From NCBI GenBank assembly GCA_003354145.1, contig PIVL01000002.1, forward strand, positions 1 to 54,572: a DNA stretch of 54,572 nucleotides, in the 5' to 3' direction. This document shows positions 33,924 through 44,032 of this stretch, piece after piece. This DNA is from Paracoccaceae bacterium. Lineage in GTDB: Bacteria > Pseudomonadota > Alphaproteobacteria > Rhodobacterales > Rhodobacteraceae. The number at the start of each line of letters is the position of its first letter. The first letter of the stretch is position 1. A program made the position numbers and the translations under genes. A model generated the notes under the pieces. The model ran no database searches. It was not told where the DNA came from and worked only from the letters and a program-made list of their open reading frames with translations.

Positions 33924-35006
33924 ATCCTGACCAGTCACGTCCTTAGACAACGCGAATACCCGGGTTGCGCTGTCACGTCCGCGCAATGTTATTTCGCCCT
34001 TGTTTTGTGCCGCGATTCCATCAGGCAGTGTGATCGCCATTAATAATTGCTCTGACACAATCAGTTCTTCATTCAACCGTTTGGCCTCGCCCTCAAGACG
34101 GGCGGCGGTGTTCATTGTGTCACCAAAATAAACTATCGACTTTTTGGTGTCGCCGCATTCGCTCACAATCACAGAACCGCCATGCAGCCCTGCGCGAATT
34201 CTGGGTCGGACACCAAATAGCTTTTCGTAGACTTCAGAATGACCATCAAGAACGCTTTTCAGCGCGAAAAAACAACGGACACACCGCGCCCTTTGAATGC
34301 CCGATTCATAAGGCCAGGTGATGATGACTTCGTCACCAATATAGGCGTGAATTTCTCCCCAGTGTTCCGCCACAGGTCGCCCTATATCAAAAAAGAACCG
34401 GGTCAGCAGGCGCTGCAACCCAAGGTCCCCGTATTGATTTGCCAAAGCAGTTGATCCAATCAGGTCAACAAACAAAAATATCCGGTTTTCCTCAACCGGG
34501 TTGTGGTACCGACCTATCAACAGGTTTCCCAGAACACGTGGCCCGATCACCTTTGTAATCTGCATTATGATCAAGGTGAACGTGATGACCCCCAATATGA
34601 ACAGATATAGCGACAGCCCGGGCCCGTAGTTAAAGGCCGGCACGATTTTTCCAGCGTGAATAGACCGGGTGATCATGCTTGTCATCGGAATGATAAGAGC
34701 GACAAGCAACAGCAAAAACAAGACGTGCCATGGAAATGCCAACCGTCGCAGCGGCGCACAAATTTTGCTTGGCCATAGAAAAAGCAAGCCGCTCCACATC
34801 AACGCACCACCGATAATACCATCAATAGAAATGAGACTGATCGAATATGGCAATTCACCTGGTATAAAGATCGCGACATAGATCGGGCCCAAAGCCGCTG
34901 AAAGTACAACCAGTACCACGAATAATTTCAGCTTTTTCTTTGAATAATTGGTCAAATCAAATCCTTTTATCTTTCCGCACAAAGGCGGGGGGCATCGGTT
35001 CAACAC
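33921..35006 (-). CDS. Membrane-anchored class III adenylate/guanylate cyclase
   Basis: Up to 361 residues; the listed start is GTG, and a TTG at 34955 preceded by AAAGGA is an alternative. Four membrane helices (residues ~25-165) precede a class III catalytic domain: first metal aspartate in FLFVDLIGSTALA, second in AYIGDEVIITWPY, and the transition-state Asn/Arg in GDTMNTAARLEGE. It makes cAMP (or cGMP) from ATP/GTP, with the membrane region as sensor. It lies between two halves of a sugar gene set with no obvious functional link. Confidence 0.9.
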   Translation of the reverse strand: MLNRCPPPLCGKIKGFDLTNYSKKKLKLFVVLVVLSAALGPIYVAIFIPGELPYSISLISIDGIIGGALMWSGLLFLWPSKICAPLRRLAFPWHVLFLLLLVALIIPMTSMITRSIHAGKIVPAFNYGPGLSLYLFILGVITFTLIIMQITKVIGPRVLGNLLIGRYHNPVEENRIFLFVDLIGSTALANQYGDLGLQRLLTRFFFDIGRPVAEHWGEIHAYIGDEVIITWPYESGIQRARCVRCFFALKSVLDGHSEVYEKLFGVRPRIRAGLHGGSVIVSECGDTKKSIVYFGDTMNTAARLEGEAKRLNEELIVSEQLLMAITLPDGIAAQNKGEITLRGRDSATRVFALSKDVTGQD

Positions 35007-35281
35007 CTCCCCAGATAGGTTGATATAGTTTGACAGTTCCTGATCACCATGGGGTCACTATACAAAAGTTGCCACCCCCCGCAAATTTCTGGCTGTTGGC
35101 GGTAAAAAGCGCACTTTGCGGGTTTAACTAAACAGCACAGACCTCACTTCTTCGCCGCTCAAATCCCTTGCTTTCGGCTTACCCTCTGAGGCCGTTACCA
35201 GGTGATGAAACTCTAACGAAGAATTAGGTGCAGTCTATTCAAAAATGCCCTAGGGTCAGTCTCAAATTTAGGGAGTGAGTA

Positions 35282-36307
35282 ATGTCATTTAAAACAAGGC
35301 ACTGGGACCGGCTGGGCAATGGCGGATTAAGCTTTACGGAAATCGGGTTCGGCACTGCGCCATTGGCCAATCTTTACAAGGCCGTCAGTGATGAAGAGGC
35401 CGACGCTATTCTTGCCCGCGCCTGGGATTTGGGTGTCCGGTATTACGACACTGCACCACTTTATGGGTTTGGCCTGGCCGAAACCCGACTGAACCGGTTT
35501 CTACGCGATAAACCGCGCGATGAATATGTGCTGTCTTCAAAGGTAGGGCGATTGCTTAAGGCCTGCCCGCCGGATCAGCGTGATGGGGTTGGGAAATGGT
35601 TCGACGTACCTTCGCGCCAAGAGGTTTACGACTACAGCTATGACGGGGTCATGCGCTCGTTTGAGGCGTCGTTGGAACGGTTGGGTGTTTATCGAATTGA
35701 TATGTTGTTTGCGCATGATATCGATCTTGCAAATCAAGGCAGCCAAGAGGTGCTGGATGCCAAATATGATGAGCTGATGGGCGGCGGCTATCGCGCGCTG
35801 GTCGAATTACGCGATCAGGGTGTCATCAAGGCCTTTGGGGCAGGCGTCAACGAATGGCAACCCTGCCAGGCATTGGCCGAGCGTGGTGATTTTGACATGT
35901 TCCTGCTGGCTGGTCGCTATACGTTGCTGGAACAGGAAGCTCTGGAAACCTTTATGCCACTGGTTAAGGAACGCGGCATCGGCATTGTTTTGGGTGGACC
36001 GTATAATTCGGGTATTCTGGCAACTGGACCGCGTGAGGGATCGTATTACAACTATGAACTGGCACCTCAGGCAATTTTGGACCGAGTGGCCCGGATTGAA
36101 GCCGTGTGTGCCGACCACAATACGCGCCTGATCGACGCGGCCTTTCAGTTCCCGTTGCATCACCCCAATGTGGTTTCCGTCATTCCCGGCGGGCAGCAGG
36201 TGTCAGAAGTTGATAGCAATAGCGTAGCGGCAAAAGCCGAGATACCGGATGCATTGTGGACTGACCTGAAAGCACAGGGATTAATGCGCTCTGATGCACC
36301 GATTTAG
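35282..36307 (+). CDS. Aldo/keto reductase (D-threo-aldose / L-fucose 1-dehydrogenase-like)
   Basis: 341 residues. Catalytic tetrad visible: Asp in VRYYDTAPLYG, Tyr in the same stretch, Lys in LSSKVGRLL and His in MLFAHDIDL. The long form with KWFDVPSRQEVYDYSYDGV matches D-threo-aldose dehydrogenases, which oxidise L-fucose and related sugars to lactones with NAD(P)+. The next gene is a lactonase-type amidohydrolase 12 bases downstream, supporting an oxidative sugar route. TAGGGAG ribosome site precedes the ATG. Confidence 0.9.
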   Translation: MSFKTRHWDRLGNGGLSFTEIGFGTAPLANLYKAVSDEEADAILARAWDLGVRYYDTAPLYGFGLAETRLNRFLRDKPRDEYVLSSKVGRLLKACPPDQRDGVGKWFDVPSRQEVYDYSYDGVMRSFEASLERLGVYRIDMLFAHDIDLANQGSQEVLDAKYDELMGGGYRALVELRDQGVIKAFGAGVNEWQPCQALAERGDFDMFLLAGRYTLLEQEALETFMPLVKERGIGIVLGGPYNSGILATGPREGSYYNYELAPQAILDRVARIEAVCADHNTRLIDAAFQFPLHHPNVVSVIPGGQQVSEVDSNSVAAKAEIPDALWTDLKAQGLMRSDAPI

Positions 36308-36319
36308 GGGGCGGATACG

Positions 36320-37156
36320 ATGCGGATTGATGCCCACCAGCATTATTGGGACCCCAAGCGCGGTGATTATCACTGGATGCCGATGGACGATGCGGTTCTT
36401 GCAAAGGTCTATGGTCCCGCAGATTTAGAGCCGATGCTTGATCGCCATGGCATCGCCAAAACCGTTGTTGTTCAGGCCGCTGCTACGGTGCAGGAAACCG
36501 ACTATATTCTTGATATCGCTGAGAATACGGACAGCGTGGCGGGCGTCGTCGGCTGGATCGACTTTGAAAAGCCCGACGATCTCGCACATTTGCAGCGTTT
36601 TGCCAAACACCCGAAATTCTGCGGTGTTCGGCCGATGATTCAGGACATCGAAGACGTCAACTGGATGCTGCGCGACGATGTGCAATGGGGGTTTCAGGCA
36701 CTGGTCGAACTTGATCTGACATTTGACGCGCTGGGCTTTTCTAAACATCTGGGCAATTTCCACACCATTTTGACCCGCTACCCTGATTTGCGGGTCGTTA
36801 TCGACCACTGCATGAAGCCGCAGATTGGCAACCACCCTGCCGATTGGCAAAGCTGGAGCGACGGTATGACCCGTTTGGCCAAGGATACAAACGCCTATGT
36901 CAAACTGTCCGGAGTTGTCACCGAAGCCAATGATGGCTGGGGTGTTGATGACCTGCGACCCTATACCGATCTGATACTGTCCGCATTCGGCGCCAAACGT
37001 GTCATGTGGGGCTCGGACTGGCCGGTTTGTCAGTTGCAGGCCAGCTATGAGCAGTGGCTTGCAGCAGCAGAAAACCTGACCGCGCATTGTAGTAATGTTG
37101 ATAAGGCGGCTATCTTTGGTGGCAATGCGGCTGATTTCTATCGATTGAAAGCCTGA
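36320..37156 (+). CDS. Amidohydrolase 2 family hydrolase (L-fuconolactonase-like)
   Basis: 278 residues. Metal-site motif MRIDAHQHYWDP at the N-terminus, IDHCMKPQIG in the middle and MWGSDWPVCQL with the catalytic aspartate near the C-terminus, as in 2-pyrone-4,6-dicarboxylate hydrolase and L-fuconolactonase. With the aldose dehydrogenase upstream it would open the sugar lactone. Ends 15 bases before the convergent hyuB. Confidence 0.9.
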   Translation: MRIDAHQHYWDPKRGDYHWMPMDDAVLAKVYGPADLEPMLDRHGIAKTVVVQAAATVQETDYILDIAENTDSVAGVVGWIDFEKPDDLAHLQRFAKHPKFCGVRPMIQDIEDVNWMLRDDVQWGFQALVELDLTFDALGFSKHLGNFHTILTRYPDLRVVIDHCMKPQIGNHPADWQSWSDGMTRLAKDTNAYVKLSGVVTEANDGWGVDDLRPYTDLILSAFGAKRVMWGSDWPVCQLQASYEQWLAAAENLTAHCSNVDKAAIFGGNAADFYRLKA

Positions 37157-37171
37157 GCCCGTAAGTCGGTT

Positions 37172-38923
37172 TCATTGCTGTTGCATGGTCTTGCGCAGGG
37201 TTTTGGTATTGGCTGCATCCACTGCAATAGGATCCTCAGACAGAACAACGCCAAACAAGTCGCGCGCCTGTTGCGATGTGTACCGCTCAAGTATTACATC
37301 CTCACAAACCAGTTCCGGTGCGCGCAGAAACGGATCGCCATAGCCACCTCCACCCGGTGTACGCACCTGCACCCGGTCACCGGGCTGCATCGAAATATCC
37401 TGTTCCTTGGACAGATGTTCAGGCGTATACCGCTCTCCGGAGCGGTTCACGGTTACCTGATTGCAACTTCCATCCGCACCACCCAACGCGCCCTGCGGCC
37501 CGAACCGACCGTGATCCATCACAAAGCTGGCCCGCGCATCGCCGCACCGCAGCTCGACCTCATAATCCAGTCCAAAACCGCCGCGATGGGTACCCGCACC
37601 GCCTGATCCTTCGTGTAATTGATAGTGGTGGTACAGCACCGGAAAGGCCTGCTCCATGATCTCAACAGGAGGGGCTTTGGAAATGCCGATCGTTGAGCAG
37701 CCATTAGATAACCCGTCATGATCAAGGTTGCCGCCATACCCACCGCCGGAAATCTGGTACATCACAAAATCCCGCCCGCGAGACGGATCATGCCCGCCAA
37801 GTGCAAAGTTACCGCTGGTGCCCGCAGGAGCCGCCGTAACACGGTCGGGCAGCGGCACAACAAGGGCCGCGAACACCGCTTCGGCAATGCGCTGGGACAC
37901 TTCGGCAGCGCAACCTGACACAGGACGCGGATAGTGTGCGTCCAGAAATGTGTCTTTGACCCCAACCACTTTCAGCGGCTCAAACGCCCCGGCGCTCATT
38001 GGGACTTCGGGAAAAATGTGGCGCATCGCCAAATAAACTGAACTTAGGGTGGTTGCCAAAACCGAATTCATTGGACCCATGCAGGGCGGGCTGGTTCCGG
38101 TGAAATCAAACGTCAGATCGTCGCCCTTGCGGGTGATGGCCAGTCGAATGGCCAGCGGTTCATTCACCACGCCGTCGCTGTCGATCCAGGCAACTGACGA
38201 ATAGGTGCCTTCAGCAATATCAGCAATAAACGCCCGCATTTGCACAGCTGCCCGACGCCGCAATTCAGCGATTGCCTCGGTCACCGTATCATCGCCATAC
38301 CTGTCCAGCAGCGCATTCAAGCGCCGCTCGCCCACCAGCAAAGCCGCTGCTTGCGCTTTGACGTCACCAATCCGCTGATCCGCCACCCGGATATTGGACG
38401 AGATGATTGCAAAAATTTCCTCATCCAGAACGCCCTGTTTGAACAAACGTACAGGTGGCAGGCGCAATCCTTCCTGCTCAACAGCTGTGGCCGAGGCGGA
38501 AAACCCACCCGGTACAGAACCACCCGTATCTGGCCAATGCCCGGTGTTGGACAACCAGCAATAGATTTCACCATTGCGATAATACGGTTTGGCAAAGCGT
38601 ACATCCATCAAATGTGTGCCGCCCAGATAGGGGTCATTGACGATATAGATGTCATCGGGCTGCGGGGCAGCGGCATTGCCATCTGCGATCATCTCAATCA
38701 GAGTTCGCGTGGAATACTGCATAGTGCCGACAAACACGGGCAGGCCACCTGCGCCCTGAGCAATCAATGAACCATCGTCCGCAGAATAAATCCCGTCTGA
38801 TCGGTCATTGGCTTCTGCAATTACAGGTGAAAAGGCAGCGCGCGAGAAACTCAGATCCATTTCGTCGCAAACCTGCTGTAACCCGGCCTGAATGACCGAT
38901 AGCGTGATGGGATCCAAACTCAT
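37172..38923 (-). CDS. hyuB: Hydantoinase B / oxoprolinase beta-type subunit
   Basis: 583 residues, normal for HyuB. Characteristic stretches: DRSDGIYSADDGSLIAQGAG, DIYIVNDPYLGGTHLMDVRF, the LSNTGHWPDTGG segment and PGGGGYGDPFLR near the C-terminus. With HyuA it forms an ATP-dependent cyclic-amide hydrolase (hydantoin, oxoproline, related lactams) or, in the acetone carboxylase branch, a carboxylase. Overlaps hyuA by four bases. In this context, ring opening of an N-heterocycle reduced by the enzymes at 50-54 kb is a reasonable inference. Confidence 0.93.
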   Translation of the reverse strand: MSLDPITLSVIQAGLQQVCDEMDLSFSRAAFSPVIAEANDRSDGIYSADDGSLIAQGAGGLPVFVGTMQYSTRTLIEMIADGNAAAPQPDDIYIVNDPYLGGTHLMDVRFAKPYYRNGEIYCWLSNTGHWPDTGGSVPGGFSASATAVEQEGLRLPPVRLFKQGVLDEEIFAIISSNIRVADQRIGDVKAQAAALLVGERRLNALLDRYGDDTVTEAIAELRRRAAVQMRAFIADIAEGTYSSVAWIDSDGVVNEPLAIRLAITRKGDDLTFDFTGTSPPCMGPMNSVLATTLSSVYLAMRHIFPEVPMSAGAFEPLKVVGVKDTFLDAHYPRPVSGCAAEVSQRIAEAVFAALVVPLPDRVTAAPAGTSGNFALGGHDPSRGRDFVMYQISGGGYGGNLDHDGLSNGCSTIGISKAPPVEIMEQAFPVLYHHYQLHEGSGGAGTHRGGFGLDYEVELRCGDARASFVMDHGRFGPQGALGGADGSCNQVTVNRSGERYTPEHLSKEQDISMQPGDRVQVRTPGGGGYGDPFLRAPELVCEDVILERYTSQQARDLFGVVLSEDPIAVDAANTKTLRKTMQQQ

Positions 38924-40980
38924 TTTGCACCTCCAATATTAACCAGAATGTTGCCGTCTGAATCGCCGCTGGCGCGGTCACCCGGCTCCAGCAACAAAGT
39001 GGTATCCATCTGCTGCACAATCGCGGGGCCGGTCAGATTGAAATCGCCGGGCAGGTGATCGCGCCAGTAGATCGGCGTATCTTGCCAGCTGTCTTCAAAA
39101 AACACCGCTCGCATACCGGTTTGCGCCTCATCCAGTGTTGATTTGCGCCCTTGGGGGTCGATCAGCGACGATAGATCTAATTCGGCCCGTGTCCCAATGA
39201 CTGACGTGTTGGCATTCACCACATTGGCGCGAATGTAGGCGAGTTCGACCCGGAAACGCCGGAAATATGCCTCTTCAAACAGGGCGCGCAGGGTTTTCAA
39301 ATCGACGTCAGGACGATCCAGCGGCACCCGTAGCAAATGGGTCTGCCCGATGAATTGCATATCGACGCTATAAAGATGGCGCACCGCATGAATGTCGATG
39401 TTTTCCTGTGCGATCTGGCGTTCTCCATCGGCAGTTTGGGCCGCGAAAACGTCGCGCAAACGGGTCTCGTCCAGACTGTCCAGAGGCGCGTTGAGAGTGT
39501 TGGTAAAGTCATGACGCAGATCGGCAACGACGCAGCCGATAGCGTTGGTGATCCCCGGACGGCTGGGCACAATCAAGCGTGGAACGTCCAACTCGCGCGC
39601 CAGCTCGCTGGCATGCAGCGGGCCTGCGCCGCCAAAGGCAAACAACGCGAAATCGCGTGGGTCAATGCCCAGCGAAATAGACACCATTCGGATGGCTCCG
39701 GCCATTTTTGTGTTGGCAATTTTGATGACAGCTGCGGCGGCCTGTACTGCGTCAAGACCCAACGGATCGCCCAACTCTCGGGCGAAAATGGACTTGACAT
39801 CGTCAAGCGACACGCCCCCCTTGATCGAATTCAGGCCAGCAGGATCAAGCCGCCCCAAAATCAGATTGGCATCCGAAATCGTCGGGGTATTTCCACCTTG
39901 TCCATAACAAATTGGCCCCGGGTCAGCCCCCGCGCTTTCTGGTCCAACTTCAAGCAGACCCGCCGGATTGACCCGAGCGATGGACCCGCCACCAGCCCCG
40001 ACCGTGCGCACATCCACCATCGGCACATGGATCGGCATGGCATATTCCAGCTCAATCTCATTAGACACCGACGGCTCGGAATCGCGGATCAGCGCCACGT
40101 CAGTCGAGGTGCCGCCCATATCGTAAGTAATCAAATTGCCAAAGCCCGCGCGCCGTCCGGTATAAGCGGCGGCTATAACGCCAGAGGCAGGCCCCGACAT
40201 TACGGTTTTTGCTGCCTCAATTGAAACACGCGCGGCGCTGACCATGCCGCCATTGCCGTTCATCACCAGTACATCGCCTGTATAGCCGCCGGTCTCTAAC
40301 TCTTTGATCAGACGCTGCAAATACCGTTCTAAAAGTGGCTGCACGGAAGCGTTGACAGCCGCAGTCACACCACGTTCAAACTCGCGACTTTCTGACAGCA
40401 GATCATGACCCATGGTGATGTGATCGTTCGGCCAAATCTGACGTAAAATATCGGCGGCGCGCAGTTCGTGGTCCGGGTTTGCGTAAGCATGCAGGAAATG
40501 AATGACTACTGTTTCACAGCCCTGATCAAGCAATGCCTGACCTGCTGACAATACCGCTGCTTCGTCCAGGTCGGTGACAACCGCACCAGTATATTCCAGC
40601 CGTTCTGGCACTTGGATACGCAGATTTCGAGGTATCAGGGGTTTGAATTTCCCTTTCATCCCATAAGGTTGCGGGCGGGTTCGGCGGCCAAGCTCAAGCA
40701 CATCACGAAAACCTTGCGTTGTAATCAGACCAGTTTTGGCCAGTTTGCGCTCTAACACGGCATTGGTCGTGGTGGTCGTGCCATGCACGATCAGATCAAG
40801 GGCGGCCAGATCACATTCGGCTGCGTTCAACGCATTCAGAACACCAAAGGCTTGATTGTCTAGCGTACTGGGCACCTTGGCTAGCCGCACCTGACCTGTG
40901 GACTGGTCCAGCTCTACCAGATCCGTAAATGTACCGCCCACGTCGACGCCAACAACCGCGCCAGAAGGAGAGTTCGCCAT
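38920..40980 (-). CDS. hyuA: Hydantoinase A / oxoprolinase alpha-type subunit
   Basis: 686 residues, normal for HyuA. ASKHA-type ATP site GVDVGGTFTDLVELD at the N-terminus, VHGTTTTTNAVLERK, TYDMGGTSTDVALI and GAGGGSIARVNPAGLLEVGP. It is the ATP-hydrolysing partner of HyuB. Transcribed leftward from a 139-base gap that it shares with a rightward membrane-protein gene. Intact. Confidence 0.94.
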   Translation of the reverse strand: MANSPSGAVVGVDVGGTFTDLVELDQSTGQVRLAKVPSTLDNQAFGVLNALNAAECDLAALDLIVHGTTTTTNAVLERKLAKTGLITTQGFRDVLELGRRTRPQPYGMKGKFKPLIPRNLRIQVPERLEYTGAVVTDLDEAAVLSAGQALLDQGCETVVIHFLHAYANPDHELRAADILRQIWPNDHITMGHDLLSESREFERGVTAAVNASVQPLLERYLQRLIKELETGGYTGDVLVMNGNGGMVSAARVSIEAAKTVMSGPASGVIAAAYTGRRAGFGNLITYDMGGTSTDVALIRDSEPSVSNEIELEYAMPIHVPMVDVRTVGAGGGSIARVNPAGLLEVGPESAGADPGPICYGQGGNTPTISDANLILGRLDPAGLNSIKGGVSLDDVKSIFARELGDPLGLDAVQAAAAVIKIANTKMAGAIRMVSISLGIDPRDFALFAFGGAGPLHASELARELDVPRLIVPSRPGITNAIGCVVADLRHDFTNTLNAPLDSLDETRLRDVFAAQTADGERQIAQENIDIHAVRHLYSVDMQFIGQTHLLRVPLDRPDVDLKTLRALFEEAYFRRFRVELAYIRANVVNANTSVIGTRAELDLSSLIDPQGRKSTLDEAQTGMRAVFFEDSWQDTPIYWRDHLPGDFNLTGPAIVQQMDTTLLLEPGDRASGDSDGNILVNIGGAK

Positions 40981-41119
40981 GGGTGCTCCGAACTGGTCCA
41001 GGAAAATTCATTCGCATACAAATGGTTCGGCATGCGGGTGTAAATGTCAACGCGCATCTGGGTGTGCATTCTGAGATTAAGTGCTTTCTTCGCGCGTCAG
41101 GTCGCACCACAATGGGTTT

Positions 41120-42516
41120 ATGATTGTAAATCAGACCCTTCGCATCTTGGCCGCACTGTTTTTGTTGCTGTTTCAGGCCAACCCGGCCTTTGCGCACGCC
41201 TCAGAACAAGGTTTCGTTTTGTTGCTTCCGACGGATGTTTATATCGTGTCTGGCGCAGCAAGCGTTGGTCTGACCGTACTGCTGTTAACAGTTCTGCCGG
41301 ATCGTTTTGTGTCGTCGATGTTTCGCCCGATTGCGCTTGTCCGTGTGCGACGAACCGGATTGCGTGCTGTTACAAGCTGCCTGTCATTTCTGCTGCTCAT
41401 GGCCCTGATATGGATCGGGTTCAATGGCTCGCATGATCCTATGGCCAATCCTTTGCCGGTGTTTTTCTGGACGATTTGGTGGATCGGTTTCATAACACTT
41501 CAGGGCGTTGTGGGAGACCTCTGGCGATGGTTGAACCCCTGGACCGGCCCCGTTGTCGTCTTGCGAAGATCGTTGAACATTCGCCCATTTTTGCGATTTC
41601 CAACCGTGTTGGGACATAGCATTGCCATTGTGACCTTTATGGCTTTTGCAGCGTTCTTGCTAGCTGATCCTGCGCCGGCAGATCCAGTGCGACTGGCGCG
41701 GGTTGTCGGGGGCTACTGGCTGTTCACATTGCTTGCAATTTTGGCCTTTGGCCCGCGCTGGTTACGGCGCGCCGAAGGCCTGAGCGTTGTTTTGCGCGTC
41801 TATACCCGCATGGGGCTATTTGGGCGCAGGGGCAACCGCGTCGCTGTTGGACTGCTCGGTTGGCAGGCACTTTCACCACGTGCGCCAGCCATCGGAATCG
41901 CCACTTTGACACTGTTGATGTTGGGCAGTGGCAGCTTTGACGGGTTGAACGAGACGTTCTGGTGGATGGGGCTGATAGGCGTTAACCCACTTGAATTTCC
42001 GGGACGCTCTGCGGTTATAATCCAAAATTTGGTCGGGTTGGTTTTGGCCAACATTTGGCTGGTTTCGGCCTACGCACGTCAATCTGGCTTGGGCTGGCGC
42101 TGATCCGGTCGACCGTGCCGCTATCGCGTGCGTTTTGCCTGTTTTCGCCGTCAATCCTGCCTATCGCGCTGGGCTATCACATCGCGCATTATCTGCCGTC
42201 CTTTCTGGTCGACAGCCAATATGCGCTGTCTGTGACAACTGATCCGATGGGAACGGGGGCCGATTTTTTGCAGTTGGGCACTTACTATGTCACCACCGGG
42301 TTTTTCAATTCGCAGGATAGCGTTCGGCTGATTTGGCTGACACAGGCCGCAGCAGTGGTAGGCGGGCATATTCTGGCTGTAATGTTGGCCCATGCCATTG
42401 CTTTGCGCCATTTCGGAACGACGCGGCACGCTGCTCTAAGTCAGGAGCCGTTGGCACTGTTCATGGTGCTTTATACGCTGTTCGGCCTTTGGCTATTGGC
42501 ATCGCCCCGTGGGTGA
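41120..42516 (+). pseudogene. Polytopic membrane protein of unknown function, frameshifted
   Basis: From ATG 41120 the frame reads a signal-like N-terminus (LRILAALFLLLFQANPAFAH) and many hydrophobic helices, then leaves frame near 42075-42100 and ends prematurely at 42103. The protein continues in the next frame (42066 onward: SIWLGLALIRSTVPLSRAF ... LFGLWLLASPRG) to 42516. The total, 1397 bases, is one short of a whole number of codons, so a single-base deletion explains it. Restored product ~465 residues with about ten helices. I cannot assign a function. It lies directly before an equally broken transporter operon, so transport-related work is possible. Confidence 0.8.
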
Positions 42517-42618
42517 CCCTACGTAAACAACTGGACAAAACGAAATATCGTTTACACACTAACAAACAATGGGACCGGCAAACGGTTCGAACTCATGAGT
42601 TCAACAGAGGGGAAAATA

Positions 42619-43922
42619 ATGACCAATGACATCAAGAAACCCGTTGGCACCACCCGCCGTAATGCGTTGAAAACGCTTGAACTTGGGGCAGGTGCTGTTG
42701 CTGCGGCAGCCAGCCTGCCGATGTGGGCGCGGTATGCTCAGGCCCAAAGTTCAGAACCGATCCGCGTAGGCTTTCAGGTGCATCGCACCGGAATCGGCGC
42801 AGCCTATGGCCGCTGGTATGACCGCACGACACAAGCAGTGGTCAAACAGATCAACGCAGCCGGTGGCATCAACGGACGCCCCGTCGAAATCATTGCCGAA
42901 GATGACGGCACCGACCCCAAACGTGGTGCCGAAGTGGTTGAGAAATTCGCGAACCAATCCAAATGCGACATTGCCTATGGTACCTTGTTTTCACATGTCG
43001 TCATCGGATCTGCTCCGCGCGCAGGCGAGCTGAAACTGCCATATTTTGTCGTGTCCGAAGGCCATCACCTCGCCAGTGGCATGCTGAACCGCTATACGCT
43101 GCAACCGGGCATTACTGATGTTAAAAGTCAGGTGCAGGCAATGGCCCCGTTTGTGGCACAGAACCTGGGCAAAAAGATCACCATGATTTTTCCTGACTTC
43201 GCCTTTGGCCATGATCACCGCGACTATTTCACGGCTGCGCTCGAGGCACAGGGTGGCGAAGTTCTGGCCCATATTGCCATTCCACCATCCGAGACCAGCT
43301 TTACCAAACATTTCCCGAAAATTCCGCGCGACACCGAAGTTATCTATCACGTAATGGTTGGACCTGCGGTTCTGACTTTCGTTAAGGAACTGGGTGAATT
43401 CTTTGGCCCGTCCCGTCCCGAAATGTTTGGTTTTATCGACAGTCTTGAGGCGGTCGATCTGGCCAGTCCCGGATTGGAGTTCCTTGAAGTACCTATTTCT
43501 GGGAGGGCAACCCGCGTTATGCACAGGCCAACCAGACGTCTTTTGATAAAGATTACCGGGCGGCTGTTGGCGTCGATGACAATGGTGCTTCAATCAGCGA
43601 TCCGAAGGATGTTTCGACCTATTCCCATATGTTTGGCTGCTGGGAAACTCTTCATATCGTCAAGGCCGGGATGGAGGCCGCGAACTATAAAACGCGCGCT
43701 GATGCCCCCAAACTGATCGAGGCGGTCGAAGCAATGACTGATATACCTGCCTCGGATGCGCACCCTCAGGGTGCGAAATGGTTCAACGGCAAGACCCATC
43801 AGGTGTTCGGACATCAATTTATCAGCCGTGTGACAGACCAAAAACTGATCCTGGTGCATACAGCGTCGATCGAAGATACGCTGTATCCTGACGATGTGGA
43901 TTACACAAAGCAGGCGTTCTAA
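42619..43922 (+). pseudogene. Branched-chain-type ABC substrate-binding protein, frameshifted
   Basis: Starts at ATG 42619 after AGAGGGG. The N-terminus TTRRNALKTLELGAGAVAAA looks like a Tat signal, then RVGFQVHRTGIGAAYGRWYD begins the binding domain. After GLEFLE (43488) the frame is lost; reading one base over gives TYFWEGNPRYAQANQTSFDK and continues to DDVDYTKQAF and the stop at 43922. Length 1304 bases = 435 codons minus one base; the simplest event is loss of one G at about 43489 (GAAGGTACC to GAAGTACC). Without frame restoration, the C-terminal third is replaced by junk. Confidence 0.88.
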
Positions 43923-44032
43923 GACGAAAACAGATAGAATGAATGCGGCTGGTCGCGGACTATCGGGATTGGCCGTAACATATTAAAACAAGATGATGAG
44001 CAGTTGTAGTTTCAGGGCACAAAGGGCAGAAT

